From Deltaproteobacteria bacterium (GTDB lineage Bacteria > Myxococcota_A > UBA9042 > PHBI01 > JACKFB01): a stretch of 56,536 nt of DNA. Where the stretch lies: positions 1 to 56,536 of the forward strand of contig JACKFB010000023.1 of NCBI GenBank assembly GCA_020632695.1, written 5' to 3'. Made by a program: the position numbers and the translations under genes. How positions within the stretch are numbered: position 1 is the first letter of the stretch; each line of letters begins with the position of its first letter. A model generated the notes under the pieces. The model had not been told where the DNA came from. It did not search any database and worked only from the letters and a program-made list of their open reading frames with translations. Shown here piece after piece: positions 9,679 to 21,128 of the stretch.

Positions 9679-10218
9679 TGCCCGACGTCGTCTCCGCGGC
9701 CGGCCCCGAGGCGGGTCCTGGCTCCGTGGCGGACGTGGGCGCGCTCTTCGACGAGCACGCGCCGTTCCTGCTGCGGGTCACGACCCGGCTGCTCGGCGGG
9801 ACCGACCAGGTCGAGGACCTCGTGCAGGAGGTCTTCCTGACGGCCCACCGGAGACGACACGAACTGTCGAGCCACCCCGAACCCCGGGCGTGGCTCTACG
9901 GTGTGGCGGTGAACCTCGTGAGGCATCACCGTCGCTCGTTTGCGCGGCGCAGGGCCCTGGTCCAGGCGGCGGCTCGGGAAGTCCCCGAGACCTCGCCAGG
10001 CCCCCTGGACCAGGCCCAGCGCCGCCAACACGCCGAGCTCATCCGGTCCTGCGTCGCCGAGCTGCCGCTCGAGCAGCGGAGGCCTTCGTGCTCTATGAGC
10101 TGGAGTGCCTGGAGGGGCGCGTGATCGCCGAGCTGCTCGGCGTCCCGGAGAACACGGTGTGGAGCCGACTGCACCTGGCGCGCAAGAAGTTCCGCGCGCT
10201 GTGGGCGAGGAGAGCGCG

Positions 10219-10222
<4 letters not shown>
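9678..10222 (+). pseudogene. ECF RNA polymerase sigma factor, split by a one-base frameshift
   Basis: Region 2 is in the 9678 frame (LFDEHAPFLLRVTTRLLGG, DQVEDLVQEVFLTAHRRR, EPRAWLYGVAVNLVRHHRR). The frame ends at 10124 after a nonsense tail. Region 4 is in another frame from about 10080 to 10222: EAFVLYELECLEGRVIAELL and GVPENTVWSRLHLARKKFRA, a typical helix-turn-helix. Restoring one G in CGGAGG at 10077-10082 gives a continuous PLEQREAFVLYELE. Without that base the sigma factor cannot bind the -35 element. The downstream gene overlaps by ATGA (10219-10222). The conserved overlap and intact remainder make a sequence error at least as likely as true loss. Confidence 0.75.
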
Positions 10223-11387
<1,165 letters not shown>

Positions 11388-11388
<1 letters not shown>

Positions 11389-12995
11389 TGGGGCGGTCCC
11401 GCTACGGGGCGTGGGGGCTGCTGGCGCTGCTGCCGGGGTGCTTCGTCGACGTCAGCGCTGGCGGACCCCCGCCCGCCCTGCAGGCCCAGGTCAGCGCGGC
11501 GACCACGAGGCTCCGACCGGCGACGCCCAGGACCATCGGGCCGCTCCTGGACCCTGACGGGGACGGGCTGCTGCTGGCGCTGGAGATCGCGCTGGGGACC
11601 GATCCGGACCTGGCGGACACCGACGGCGACGGGCTCTGCGACGGGGCCATCTCGGTGCCCGGGGTGTGCGTGGCCGGCGAGGATCTCGACGGCGACGGCG
11701 TGCGCGGGCCGGGCGAGAGCAGCCCGCTCTTCGCCGACAGCGACTTCGACACGCTGGACGACCTGCTGGAGTCGGGTGGCACCGTGCCGGCGATGGACAG
11801 CGACGGCGACGGGCTGCCCGACGCGGTGGACATCGACAGCGACGGCGACGGGATGGTGGACTCGCGCGAAGGCGTCATCGACCTGGACCGGGACGGGCTG
11901 GGCGGGTGGCGCGACCCGGACGACGACGGCGACGGCGTGGATTCGCGGCGCGAGGACGCGGCGCCGGACCGCACCGCGGACGAGGTGAGCGACGGCGCGC
12001 GCTTCGGCATCGACGTGGACCACGACGGCATCCGCAACCGGCTGGATCGGGACAGCGACGGCGACGGGCTGCTCGACGCCGAGGAGGGGCTGGTCGACGC
12101 CGACGACGACGGCATCCCCGACTACCTGGACCGGGACCTCACCGACGGGCCCGACGGCGACCCCGACGGCGACGGGCTGTCCACGGCGCTGGAGCTGGCG
12201 CAGGGCACCAACCCGCTGGAGGCCGACAGCGACGGCGACGGGGTGGAAGACGCGGTGGACGCGGGCGCGCCCGGGCCCGACGGCAGGCCGGAGGCACCGG
12301 CGGACACCGACGGCGACGGCGTGCCCGACGCGCTGGACCCCGACTCCGCGGACGGGCCCGACGCCGACGCCGACGGCGACGGGCTGCCCAACGGCTTCGA
12401 GGCCGAGGCGGGCTTCCAGGCCTACCTCAGCGACACCGACGGCGACGGGCTGGAAGACGGCGACGAGATCGGGCCGGACATCGCCCACCCGCGCGACACC
12501 GACGGCGACGGCATCCCCGACGTCCTGGACACCGACGACGACGGCGACGGCGTGCCCACCGCGCTGGAGCGGGCGACCCGCTGCCAGGGCCAGGACGACG
12601 CCGACGCCGACGGGCTGCCCGATTGGCTGGACCCGGACAGCGACGGCGACGGCATCCCCGACGGCGTGGACGGCCAGGGAGACGACGACGGCGACGGCGT
12701 GCCCAGCCGCTGCGACCTGGACAGCGACGGCGACGGCATCCCCGACCTGACCGAAGGCGGCGGCGACATCGACCACGACGGCCTCCCCGACCACCGCGAC
12801 CCCGCCCCGCTCGACGGCCCCGACGCCGATTTCGATCAGGACGGCCTGAGCAACCTGGACGAGTGGCTGGTAGGCACCGACCCCACCCGCCCCGACACCG
12901 ACGGCGACGGCCTCGACGACGGCGTCGAGGTAGGCCCCGTCGTCTGGAACCCCAAGGACAGCGACGGCGACGGCATCATCGACGCCCTCGAGTAG
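11388..12995 (+). CDS. Lipoprotein made of thrombospondin type-3 calcium-binding repeats
   Basis: 535 residues; ATG 11388 overlaps the previous stop (TGATG), preferred to the GTG three bases earlier. The signal ends with lipobox LPGC (LLALLPGCFVDV). The mature protein is almost entirely TSP3-type repeats of the form DTDGDGIPD, DSDGDGLPDAVD, DPDSADGPDADADGDG, each an acidic calcium loop, spaced at 15-40 residues. Runs of DLAD or NPLEADSDGDG and TALELAQGTNP resemble the EF-hand-like repeats common in myxobacterial surface proteins. Likely a long rigid calcium-dependent stalk on the outer membrane. It is last in the coupled chain DUF2330 - sigma - TPR - TSP3. The repeats GACGGCGACGG make the antisense strand open as well, which is a shadow. 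Confidence 0.85.
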
Positions 12996-13137
12996 GCGCC
13001 GGGCCGGCGGGCGTCGAGCGGTGCCACACGGTGCGCGGGTTCGAGGGGGGACCAAGCTGGGATCTTGCGTGGCGCTCGTTTCGGCGCATTTGAAGGACCA
13101 AAGTACAGGTCCGAGTACCGAGCCCGGAGCAGCCGCC

Positions 13138-13431
13138 ATGAAGCCCGTCCGCATGCAGGACGACATCGTCCCCATCGATGAGTTCAAGACCCACGCCTCA
13201 CGCATCATGCGGAGGCTCCAGGAAGAGCGGCGACCCATCGTGATAACCGAGCGGGGCAAGGCCACCGGCGTGCTCGTGACGCCGGAGGACTTCGACCGCC
13301 TCACGGAGCGGGAGCGGTTCGTGACGGCTGTCGAGCAGGGCCTGGCGGAGTCCGAGGCCGGGCTGACCATCTCGAACGAAGAGCTGACCGAGCACTTCGA
13401 GCGGCGCTTCCTGGTGGCGCAGGACAAGTGA
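13138..13431 (+). CDS. Phd/YefM family antitoxin
   Basis: 97 residues, ATG 13138. IVPIDEFKTHASRIMRRLQEERRPIVITERGKATGVLVTPEDFDRL is the typical Phd/YefM DNA-binding N-terminal fold; the C-terminal part (EQGLAESEAGLTISNEELTEHF) is the toxin-binding tail, rich in acids. It normally represses its own operon and neutralises a RelE/ParE-type toxin. Its stop overlaps the GTG start of the following toxin fragment (GTGA at 13428-13431), the usual coupling. The antitoxin appears complete although the toxin is not. The region is less GC-rich than its surroundings, fitting an acquired cassette. Confidence 0.9.
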   Translation: MKPVRMQDDIVPIDEFKTHASRIMRRLQEERRPIVITERGKATGVLVTPEDFDRLTERERFVTAVEQGLAESEAGLTISNEELTEHFERRFLVAQDK

Positions 13432-13700
13432 AGGTCCGCTGGTCCCGCTTGGCGCTTCGGGACCTGGACGCCATCTTCGACTACATCGCCCGCGACGATC
13501 CGAGCGCTGCACTTCGTTGGATCGGGCGCCTCCGCGCGCCCAATGCGTCTCCGCCGTCGGCACGCGGCTGCAGCCCTCGAGCGCGGCGACGACGGCTTTG
13601 CCGAGACCAGCCAGCTTCACCAGCCGCGCCAGCCAGGGAGCACGAGGGCGCTCGCACTGAGCGTCGTATGCCTGGCTCGTCGTGCACGCCTCGAGGATGA
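13428..13700 (+). pseudogene. Truncated RelE/ParE-type toxin
   Basis: GTG start overlaps the antitoxin stop. Residues 1-34 are clearly ParE-like (VRWSRLALRDLDAIFDYIARDDPSAALRWI). After GRLRA at about base 13535 the frame continues as an Arg/Pro/Ser-rich sequence with no resemblance to the rest of the fold (the central GR..P strand and C-terminal Y/H strands are missing), because the DNA changes to another sequence there. The toxin is thus almost certainly inactive. Confidence 0.7.
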
Positions 13701-13821
13701 GCGCGTCGAGCCCGCGTGAGCCGAGCTCCGACACCTGCTGCAGGGCCCGCCCGTGGCCAACCCGCAGGGCCGCCGCGAAGGCCTCGGCGGACAACGGAAA
13801 CTCAGGTGGAGACACGCGCAC
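13540..13821 (-). pseudogene. Remnant of an unrelated gene joined to the broken toxin
   Basis: On the minus strand a coherent protein-like segment reads SPPEFPLSAEAFAAALRVGH, GRALQQVSELGSRGLDALIL and EACTTSQAYDAQCERPRAPW, then LARLVKLAGLGKAVVAALEG. The AC...YD.QCE.RA.YL pattern recalls helical-repeat (HEAT-like) myxobacterial proteins. A GTG at 13821 is a possible start; the frame is open upstream to 13905. Its 3' part is lost where it meets the toxin fragment at about 13535-13560. The two truncated genes meet tail to tail, so a deletion removed both ends. Confidence 0.4.
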
Positions 13822-14046
13822 GGAGAGCTCGGTCGGTCGGGTCGGGGCCGCAAGCGCGGCGCTCGAGGTCGATCGCGACGACGGCGCCGGAACGCGCGCC
13901 ATCACGACCGCGAGCGTACCCGGGAATCAGCTCTCCTCGCGACCCGGCCCGGGCGCTCGGTCGCGAATGGCTCGGGCGATGTGCGGCTGTGCGGCGGCAG
14001 GGCGCGCGGAGGCGGCGAGCAGCCGATCAGGCCCTCGGCGCCCGAC

Positions 14047-14078
14047 CCGCGGCTCCGGCGCTGTGGGGGGAGCCGCGG
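14047..14078 (-). terminator. Hairpin downstream of the 14095-14484 gene
   Basis: CCGCGGCTCC and GGAGCCGCGG form a perfect 10-bp stem with a 12-base loop, 17 bases past the stop of the minus-strand gene. No T run follows, as is common in high-GC genomes. Confidence 0.55.
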
Positions 14079-14094
14079 AGCGGGCGCTCGCGTG

Positions 14095-14484
14095 CTACAG
14101 GCTCGCCCAGCCGCTGGGGCCGATGTCGGCGGTGTAGGTGCCGCCGGCGTAGAAGGCCTCGAGGCGCCACTCCTTGACGTGGCCGGAGCGGTCGATGACG
14201 CGGAGGTCCCAGTGGCCGGGGGCGATGCCGCGGAGCGTGAGCTGCTGGCCCACCTGGAGGACGTCGGCACCGAGCTGGTCGGCGCCCCAGGACGAGGAGG
14301 CCGAGGGCGAGAGCTGGACGCGGTAGATCGGCTCGCGCGAGCGGTTCTGGACGACGAGCGTCGCGGCGGCCGGGGCCACCGTGTAGATGTTGCGCCGCTC
14401 GACGGCGTGGGCGGGCGCGCAGGCGGAGGCAAGGGCGGAGGCGATGAGCGTGAGGACCAGGAGCGTCAGGGCGTGGCGGGGCAT
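14095..14484 (-). CDS. Small exported protein, probable lipoprotein
   Basis: 129 residues; ATG 14484 with GAGGAGA five bases upstream, preferred over the longer frame. Signal peptide MPRHALTLLVLTLIASALAS followed by AC (lipobox LASAC) or cleavage after APAHA. The mature part is a beta-sandwich with the pattern VVQNRSREPIYRVQLSPS, SSWGADQLGADVL, GHWDLRVIDRSGHVKEW. I recognise this as a recurrent small family in myxobacteria (strand - I.RV..SPS - WG.D.L - G.WDLRV.D), of unknown function. It carries one of the four upstream TGTCAGA promoter-like motifs (14564-14588), so it is probably controlled by the neighbouring ECF sigma factor. Confidence 0.8.
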   Translation of the reverse strand: MPRHALTLLVLTLIASALASACAPAHAVERRNIYTVAPAAATLVVQNRSREPIYRVQLSPSASSSWGADQLGADVLQVGQQLTLRGIAPGHWDLRVIDRSGHVKEWRLEAFYAGGTYTADIGPSGWASL

Positions 14485-14563
14485 GGGAGTCTCCTCGGGA
14501 TGGGGTGGGTTCGAGCGAGCCACCGCCGCGGCGGCTCATCGGTGCAGCGCCCGAGGCGGCGGA

Positions 14564-14588
14564 TCTGACACGCCCGCCGTCGAAAAAG
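14564..14588 (-). promoter_or_regulatory. ECF-type promoter candidate P3
   Basis: Reading on the minus strand: CTTTTT (14588-14583), 11 bases, GTGTCAGA (14571-14564), then TCCGCCG. The 3' element and its spacing from an A/T-tract match P1 and P2, though here the tract is CTTTTT rather than AAAAAG. About 80 bases before the gene start. Confidence 0.5.
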
Positions 14589-14981
14589 AGCGGCGCCGAA
14601 TGTGACGCCCGGCAGGAGCCCCGGCCCTCTGACCGAGGGAGCGCCCTCCGACCGCCACGCTCGGCAGCGTCTCGGTCGTGCGCCGCCCGGCCGGCGGCGA
14701 AACCCTGCCGCGGGACCGGCCGTGGGGCCGTCCGGCGGCAAGGTCGGCACGTCAGCGTCCGGTTCTCGCGGCGGCGCGGGCCGAGGGCTTGGCCAGCCGC
14801 GGCGAGACGGCGGCGAGCCGACCGGCCGGGCATGCCGGCGGCGGAGCGCGTCGGGGCCAGCGGGGGTGGACCTCGCGCAGGAGCTCGCCGAAGCGATTGC
14901 GCAGCGCCAGCGGGGCTTCAGGCCGCGTGGTGGCGCGCGGACGGAGATTGCCGCCACACCGGGAGGTGCGGCGCCGATGGG
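14589..14981 (+). other. Gene-poor stretch between promoter P3 and the sigma gene
   Basis: 393 bases with no start-plus-ribosome-site combination and no recognisable protein on either strand. Several overlapping frames are open only because of base composition. Nothing else seen. Confidence 0.5.
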
Positions 14982-15623
14982 TCAGCGCGAGGTCTCTGGG
15001 AGGAGGCCGCGATCCGTGGCCATGCGGTGGAGGCGCTGCTTCAGGCGCTTGTAGCGTTGGGTCAGCGTGTTGACCCGCTTCTTCAGCTCATCGCCCTCGA
15101 GCTCGGCGCCGTCGGGGTCGAACACGCGCACCACGTCGACCCACTCCAGGCGATGGTCGGCGCGCAGCTCGATGAGGTGCTGGTCGTCCTGGCCGAGCTC
15201 GTCTCGCAGCGCCAGCAGGCCGCGCTTCACGTCGGTGCGCTGCCAGATGATGATGCTCGACTGCACCGCGGCGGCGAGGTGTTGCTGGTCCACCTGGGAC
15301 AGGGGAGAGAGGCGCCGCACGTCCCTGCCCGCGTCGCGGAAGCGGCGGTGCATGCGGTGCTTGGCGATGGTGAAGATCCAGCCGCGGAAGGAGCGGGAGC
15401 GGTCGAAGCGTCCGGCGCTCTCGTGGGCGGCGAGCCAGGTGTCGCTGAGGATGTCGTTGACGTCGTGGGGCGCGAGGCCGCGGCGCGCGATGTAGTCGGC
15501 GAGCGCCGGTCCCCACGCCCTGGCGGCGTGTTGGATGGCCGGCCAGGGGTCGCCCGGCTGGGACAGGAGGCGCCGGATCTCGGCTTCGGTCTCGTCGTGG
15601 CTTGCCGGCTCTTCGCTACCCAT
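14982..15623 (-). CDS. ECF-type RNA polymerase sigma factor
   Basis: 213 residues, ATG 15623. Region 2 is clear: LAPHDVNDILSDTWLAAHES (2.1/2.2) and FDRSRSFRGWIFTIAKHRMH with RRFRD (2.3/2.4). Region 4 is divergent but has a plausible recognition helix (DELKKRVNTLTQRYKRLKQR). The DDQHLIELRADHRLEWVDVV stretch replaces the usual LPEREVLLLR. No anti-sigma gene follows; the gene directly upstream (15657-16406) is soluble and unknown. The small exported genes on both sides carry a shared upstream motif, and one copy lies before this gene too (15681-15688), which suggests autoregulation. Confidence 0.85.
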   Translation of the reverse strand: MGSEEPASHDETEAEIRRLLSQPGDPWPAIQHAARAWGPALADYIARRGLAPHDVNDILSDTWLAAHESAGRFDRSRSFRGWIFTIAKHRMHRRFRDAGRDVRRLSPLSQVDQQHLAAAVQSSIIIWQRTDVKRGLLALRDELGQDDQHLIELRADHRLEWVDVVRVFDPDGAELEGDELKKRVNTLTQRYKRLKQRLHRMATDRGLLPETSR

Positions 15624-15656
15624 CCAGATCCTCCTTCGAGATCGAGTGGTGACTGA

Positions 15657-16406
15657 CTACTCATACCTCTCGGTCGACGATCTGACAGCGGCCGGAGGGA
15701 GAATCTGCGCGACCGCCGTCGTCGCGGCGACGAGCGCGTCCGCGTCGCTGTCGGCGTCATCGACGCTCAGCGGTACTGCGCCCACGACGATATAGCGAAG
15801 CGCCGAGGTCAGGACCGGACCGATCGCGACGCGGCGCCCGATGTGGAGCGACCCCTCGAGCACGTCCTCACCGGACACGGCGCGGCGACCGCGGCCGGGG
15901 AGCGGTTCGTAGCGCCAGGCGCGGCGCGCGGTGGTACGCGCGGGGCCCAGCGTGAGCAGCGTGCCGTTCCAGGTGAAGCTCAGGACGGGGCCCCGCGCCT
16001 CGGCCCGCGACAGCGCGAAGGTCAAGCGCGCGCCCGGACCCTCCAGCGCGTCGACGAGCCGGGCGAGGTTGGTGAGGTAGGCCTCGGACAGCATGTCCGC
16101 CAACAGACCCCGCGGGGTCCCGGCCAGCTCGAGGCGGCCGCGGAGCTGAGGCATGCGGGAGGTGAACACGGCGGGGAGACGGGCGCGCTCGAGCGGCTCG
16201 AGCTGGCGGAAGAAGGGCAGGTCGCGCCGGAACTGGAGCGCCTCTTCGAGGTTGGCGGGGATGCTGGAGAGCCTGCGGGTCTCGCGGAAGCGACGGGCGC
16301 GTTCCGCGAGCGCCCGCTCCAAGCGGGACGGATCGGCTCGACCGGCATCACTGGCGGAGACCGGCGACGACGTGCGGCGTGCGGTTCCAAAGGTGGGATG
16401 GCGCAT
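15657..16406 (-). CDS. Hypothetical protein upstream of the ECF sigma factor
   Basis: 249 residues, ATG 16406 with GGAG eight bases upstream; no signal peptide or membrane helix. An Arg-rich N-terminus is followed by a helical part (ANLEEALQFRRDLPFF, LLADMLSEAYLTNLARLVDA) and a strand-rich part (GPVLSFTWNGTLLTLG, LEGSLHIGRRVAIGPVLTSA). No family recognised. It ends 33 bases before the sigma gene on the same strand and is probably cotranscribed with it; a cytoplasmic regulator of that sigma factor is one possibility suggested by position only. Confidence 0.65.
   Translation of the reverse strand: MRHPTFGTARRTSSPVSASDAGRADPSRLERALAERARRFRETRRLSSIPANLEEALQFRRDLPFFRQLEPLERARLPAVFTSRMPQLRGRLELAGTPRGLLADMLSEAYLTNLARLVDALEGPGARLTFALSRAEARGPVLSFTWNGTLLTLGPARTTARRAWRYEPLPGRGRRAVSGEDVLEGSLHIGRRVAIGPVLTSALRYIVVGAVPLSVDDADSDADALVAATTAVAQILPPAAVRSSTERYE
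15681..15688 (-). promoter_or_regulatory. ECF -10-like element P4 before the sigma gene
   Basis: CTGTCAGA on the minus strand, inside the 3' end of the upstream gene and 57 bases before the sigma ATG. The surrounding 14 bases GCCGCTGTCAGATC are identical to P1. No A tract occurs at the expected -35 distance (GATTCT instead). Confidence 0.4.
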
Positions 16407-16451
16407 GGACGTGCTCCGGCAGGCTGGGAAGATTCGGGCTCGCGCGGCTGT

Positions 16452-16510
16452 GGTCGACGGTGTGGGCGCGGGCGGGCGATGTCCCCGTCCGCGCCCGCCG
16501 TCGGTCGACC
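16452..16510 (-). terminator. Two-step hairpin between 16525-16977 and the sigma operon
   Basis: Outer arms GGTCGAC/GTCGACC (16452-16458, 16504-16510) and inner arms GGGCGCGG/CCGCGCCC (16464-16471, 16489-16496). It lies 14 bases past the stop of the Cys-rich lipoprotein gene, likely separating it from the genes downstream. Confidence 0.45.
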
Positions 16511-16524
16511 CGGTCCTGGGCGGC

Positions 16525-16977
16525 TCAGCAGAAGGGCGCGTCCCAGTAGCAGGCGAGGAAGTCCTGGCAGGTCGGCTCGGCGAGGCAGTCGCGGATCTCG
16601 TACTCCCAGTCCACCTGCTCGGAGTGGAGCAGCTCGTCGGTGCACTCGCGGTAGGACTCGGTGCACTCGCTCACCGACCACCCCTGGAGGGCGTTGCAGG
16701 TGTCGGCGCGCTCGCAGAACTCCCGGTAGACGTCGCTCGGCGGGGCGGGGGCCGCGATCTCGGGAGCGCCATTGGCGTCGGGATACTGGATGAAGTCAGG
16801 GCCGCTGGCGTTCGGGTCGGGGCCGACGCTGTCGTCGCAGGCGACGGCCGCGAGCGTGAGCGCGCAGACCAGCGCGCCGAGCAGGCATCGGACGACGACG
16901 CGGCCGGCGGGCGCACCGCGGCGGACGAGGGACTGGGGACGGCGGAGGGCGGAAGCGGGGAGGCATCGGGTGCTCAT
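16525..16977 (-). CDS. Small Cys-rich lipoprotein
   Basis: 150 residues from ATG 16977, chosen because the signal sequence follows; the longer frame has no basis. A basic N-terminus, a hydrophobic core (LLGALVCALTLAAVACDDS) and a lipobox AVAC are seen. The mature protein has eight cysteines in a pattern of short helices: FCERADTCN, VSECTESYRECTDELL, RDCLAEPTCQDFLACYW, ending PFC. This resembles the short Cys-paired domains seen repeatedly in myxobacterial lipoproteins; four disulfides are likely. Function unknown. Divergent from the 17354 gene, with motif P2 at 17076-17100. Confidence 0.75.
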   Translation of the reverse strand: MSTRCLPASALRRPQSLVRRGAPAGRVVVRCLLGALVCALTLAAVACDDSVGPDPNASGPDFIQYPDANGAPEIAAPAPPSDVYREFCERADTCNALQGWSVSECTESYRECTDELLHSEQVDWEYEIRDCLAEPTCQDFLACYWDAPFC

Positions 16978-17075
16978 GGCAGACTCCGGGATCGCAGGTG
17001 GTGAGCGGGGTGGTCGGGCTCGCACCAGCGGTGCAGGCCGAACCGTCTCGGTGAGGCAGCGCACAGCCCGGGACT

Positions 17076-17100
17076 TCTGACAGACGCCTCGTCACTTTTT
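17076..17100 (-). promoter_or_regulatory. ECF-type promoter candidate P2
   Basis: Minus strand: AAAAAG (17100-17095), 11 bases, CTGTCAGA (17083-17076). Ends 99 bases before the lipoprotein ATG. Same elements and same spacing as P1. Confidence 0.6.
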
Positions 17101-17227
17101 TCCGGCGGCGCGGGCTGTATTCGAGGAGACGCGCGCGCGTGCCCGGCCGCGCAGGGTCGACGCTACGCGCTGTCTCCGAGCCGGACTCTCACGCCCGCGG
17201 CTTGGCGAGCCGGGCGACGCCGCTGTG

Positions 17228-17252
17228 AAAAAGCGCCCGAGCCGCTGTCAGA
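17228..17252 (+). promoter_or_regulatory. ECF-type promoter candidate P1
   Basis: AAAAAG (17228-17233), 11 bases, CTGTCAGA (17245-17252), about 100 bases before the ATG at 17354. Identical in elements and spacing to P2 on the opposite strand. Confidence 0.6.
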
Positions 17253-17353
17253 TCCGCCGAGGTGCCGCGCCTCCTGATGGGACGGGGAAGCGACTCCTCG
17301 ACCCCACGACCCCACCTGAGCCGCCAGCAGCTCAGCTCACAAAGGAGACCCTC

Positions 17354-17788
17354 ATGGCGCGTCGTACCTTCTGCTCCATCGTATTCGTGGCGATGCTCTG
17401 CCTCACCTGGGCCGGCTCCGCGTCTGCCACCACCCGTTCGTCGCACCAGACGGCCTACGGTCACCTCGTGGCCCTCGGCCTCATGGGCTACCAGGACCTC
17501 ACCGGGGGCGACGATGGCTACCTCCCGCGGGGACGTTCGGTGCTCCGCTCCGTGTACCTGGCGGAGGGAGAGGTCTACGGCGTGGTCGCCGGGGGCTGCG
17601 ATGACGCCCACGATGTGGACGTCGAGGTCTTCACGCCCAGCGGAAGGCGGCTGGCGAGCGACGTGACCCACGACCGCGCGGCCGCCGTGAAGATCGTCGC
17701 GCCCGTCTCGGGGCTCTACACGGTCCGGGTCACGATGTTCGCCAGCACCCCGGACGGCGCGCACTGGAGCCTGCTCGTGGTGCGTTGA
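17354..17788 (+). CDS. Small exported beta-sandwich (PPC-like) protein
   Basis: 144 residues. ATG 17354 with AAAGGAG nearby upstream. Signal peptide cleaved after SASA. The mature 120 residues have the layout of a pre-peptidase C-terminal (PPC)-like domain: a strand that opens with RSVLRSVYLAEGEVYGVVAG, then CDDAHDVDVEVFTPSGRRLA with an Asp-x-Asp loop, and a final APVSGLYTVRVTMFAS. Such domains bind calcium or surfaces, often as modules of larger proteins; here it stands alone. Preceded by P1 and followed by a strong hairpin. Confidence 0.75.
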   Translation: MARRTFCSIVFVAMLCLTWAGSASATTRSSHQTAYGHLVALGLMGYQDLTGGDDGYLPRGRSVLRSVYLAEGEVYGVVAGGCDDAHDVDVEVFTPSGRRLASDVTHDRAAAVKIVAPVSGLYTVRVTMFASTPDGAHWSLLVVR

Positions 17789-17821
17789 TCCTCAGCGCGG
17801 CCCCGCCCGCGCCGCTGCCGA

Positions 17822-17855
17822 CGAAGGCCCTGGTCGACCACGACCGGGGCCTTCG
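17822..17855 (+). terminator. Bidirectional hairpin terminator
   Basis: CGAAGGCCCTGGTCG and CGACCGGGGCCTTCG form a 15-bp stem (one G-T pair) with loop ACCA, between the converging 17354-17788 and 18039-18923 genes. No T run. Confidence 0.65.
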
Positions 17856-18038
17856 CGCTTGGAGGACACGGACCGGGGGGGCGCGGTCGCCAACCCGTGA
17901 CGCCGCCACCAGCCGCCACTTCAAGCGAGCGGCCGGCGCCGGTCAGCCGCCGAGCAGCGCGATGGCTCGGTCGAAGAGCGGGGGCGGACTGGAGGAGGCG
18001 GATCAGGGGGCGGGTGTGCTCGTTCATCGGGGGTTGCG

Positions 18039-18923
18039 TCAGGCCACGCCCTGGCGGTGGCGGGCGGTGTCGGCTCGGCGCCGGGCCCAGGGCGACGGGT
18101 CGGTGCCGACCTGGCCGTAGTTCAGGAAGGCCACCAGGGTGACGCCGCCCAGGATGTTCCCCAGGATGGCCGGGACGACGAAGCCGCCGATCATCGCGCC
18201 CCAGGTCGCGCCGCCGGTGGCCGCGAAGTAGAAGGCCTCGACCGCCCCGGCGATGGAGTGGCGGAAGCCCAGGGCGGCGATGGGCGCCGTCGTCAGCCAG
18301 ACCAGGACGATCTGGGCGCCGGTCGCCCGGGTCGAGGCCACCAGCCAGGCCATCAGCGCGATGAGCCAGCCGGCGAAGACGGCCAGGTAGCACACCTCGG
18401 CGAAGCCGCCGCTGGTGGCGCGCCCGGCCACAGCGTAGAGCGCGGCCTGGACGCCGGGCTCCACCACGGGTGTCCAGGCCAGCAGCAGCCCGAAGACCAA
18501 AGCGCCCGCCAGGTTGCAGCTCAGCACGACCGCCCACAGCCGCAGCACGCGCCACAGGGTCTTGGGGCGCCGGTCGTTGAGCAGCGGGATGATCGGCTCG
18601 AGCGTGTTCTCGGTGAAGAGCTGGTTTCGGGCCAGCACGACGAAGATGAAGCCGAGGGGATAGCCCACGGCGTTGGCCGCCGTCTCGTAGTTCGCCGGCA
18701 CCAGGGTGGTGAGGAAGGCGCCGGTGAGGAAGCTGAAGCCGATGGTCAGCCCGGCGGCGATGCCCGACCAGGCCAGCTCGGGCACCGGGCGGCGCAGCTC
18801 CTCCTCGGCGGCCACCCGGACGTTCTCGTGGATCTCCGCCGCCGACAGCCGGGTCCCCGCGGCAGGCCCCGCCTCCACCGGAGGGGCGGACCGATTCGGC
18901 TCATCGCGCGGAGGGCTCACCAT
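18039..18923 (-). CDS. Formate/nitrite transporter (FocA/NirC) family channel
   Basis: 294 residues with about six hydrophobic segments: LAWSGIAAGLTIGFSFLTGA, VGYPLGFIFVVLA, VVLSCNLAGALVFGLLLAW, YLAVFAGWLIALMAWLVAST, IVLVWLTTAPIAALGFRHSI, and GAMIGGFVVPAILGNILGGV. The LSAAEIHENVRVAAEEELRR start and the N-x(2)-G half-helix repeats are characteristic of FNT channels. The aligned substrate-gating His may be in GFRHSIAGAVEAF. Pentameric inner-membrane channel for formate, nitrite or a similar small anion; the substrate cannot be told. Downstream of the catalase gene on the same strand with 36 bases between, so possibly cotranscribed with it. Confidence 0.85.
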   Translation of the reverse strand: MVSPPRDEPNRSAPPVEAGPAAGTRLSAAEIHENVRVAAEEELRRPVPELAWSGIAAGLTIGFSFLTGAFLTTLVPANYETAANAVGYPLGFIFVVLARNQLFTENTLEPIIPLLNDRRPKTLWRVLRLWAVVLSCNLAGALVFGLLLAWTPVVEPGVQAALYAVAGRATSGGFAEVCYLAVFAGWLIALMAWLVASTRATGAQIVLVWLTTAPIAALGFRHSIAGAVEAFYFAATGGATWGAMIGGFVVPAILGNILGGVTLVAFLNYGQVGTDPSPWARRRADTARHRQGVA

Positions 18924-18959
18924 GGCTCGGTCCTCGACGTGGGGGAGTGGGGCGGGCGG

Positions 18960-21128
<2,169 letters not shown>

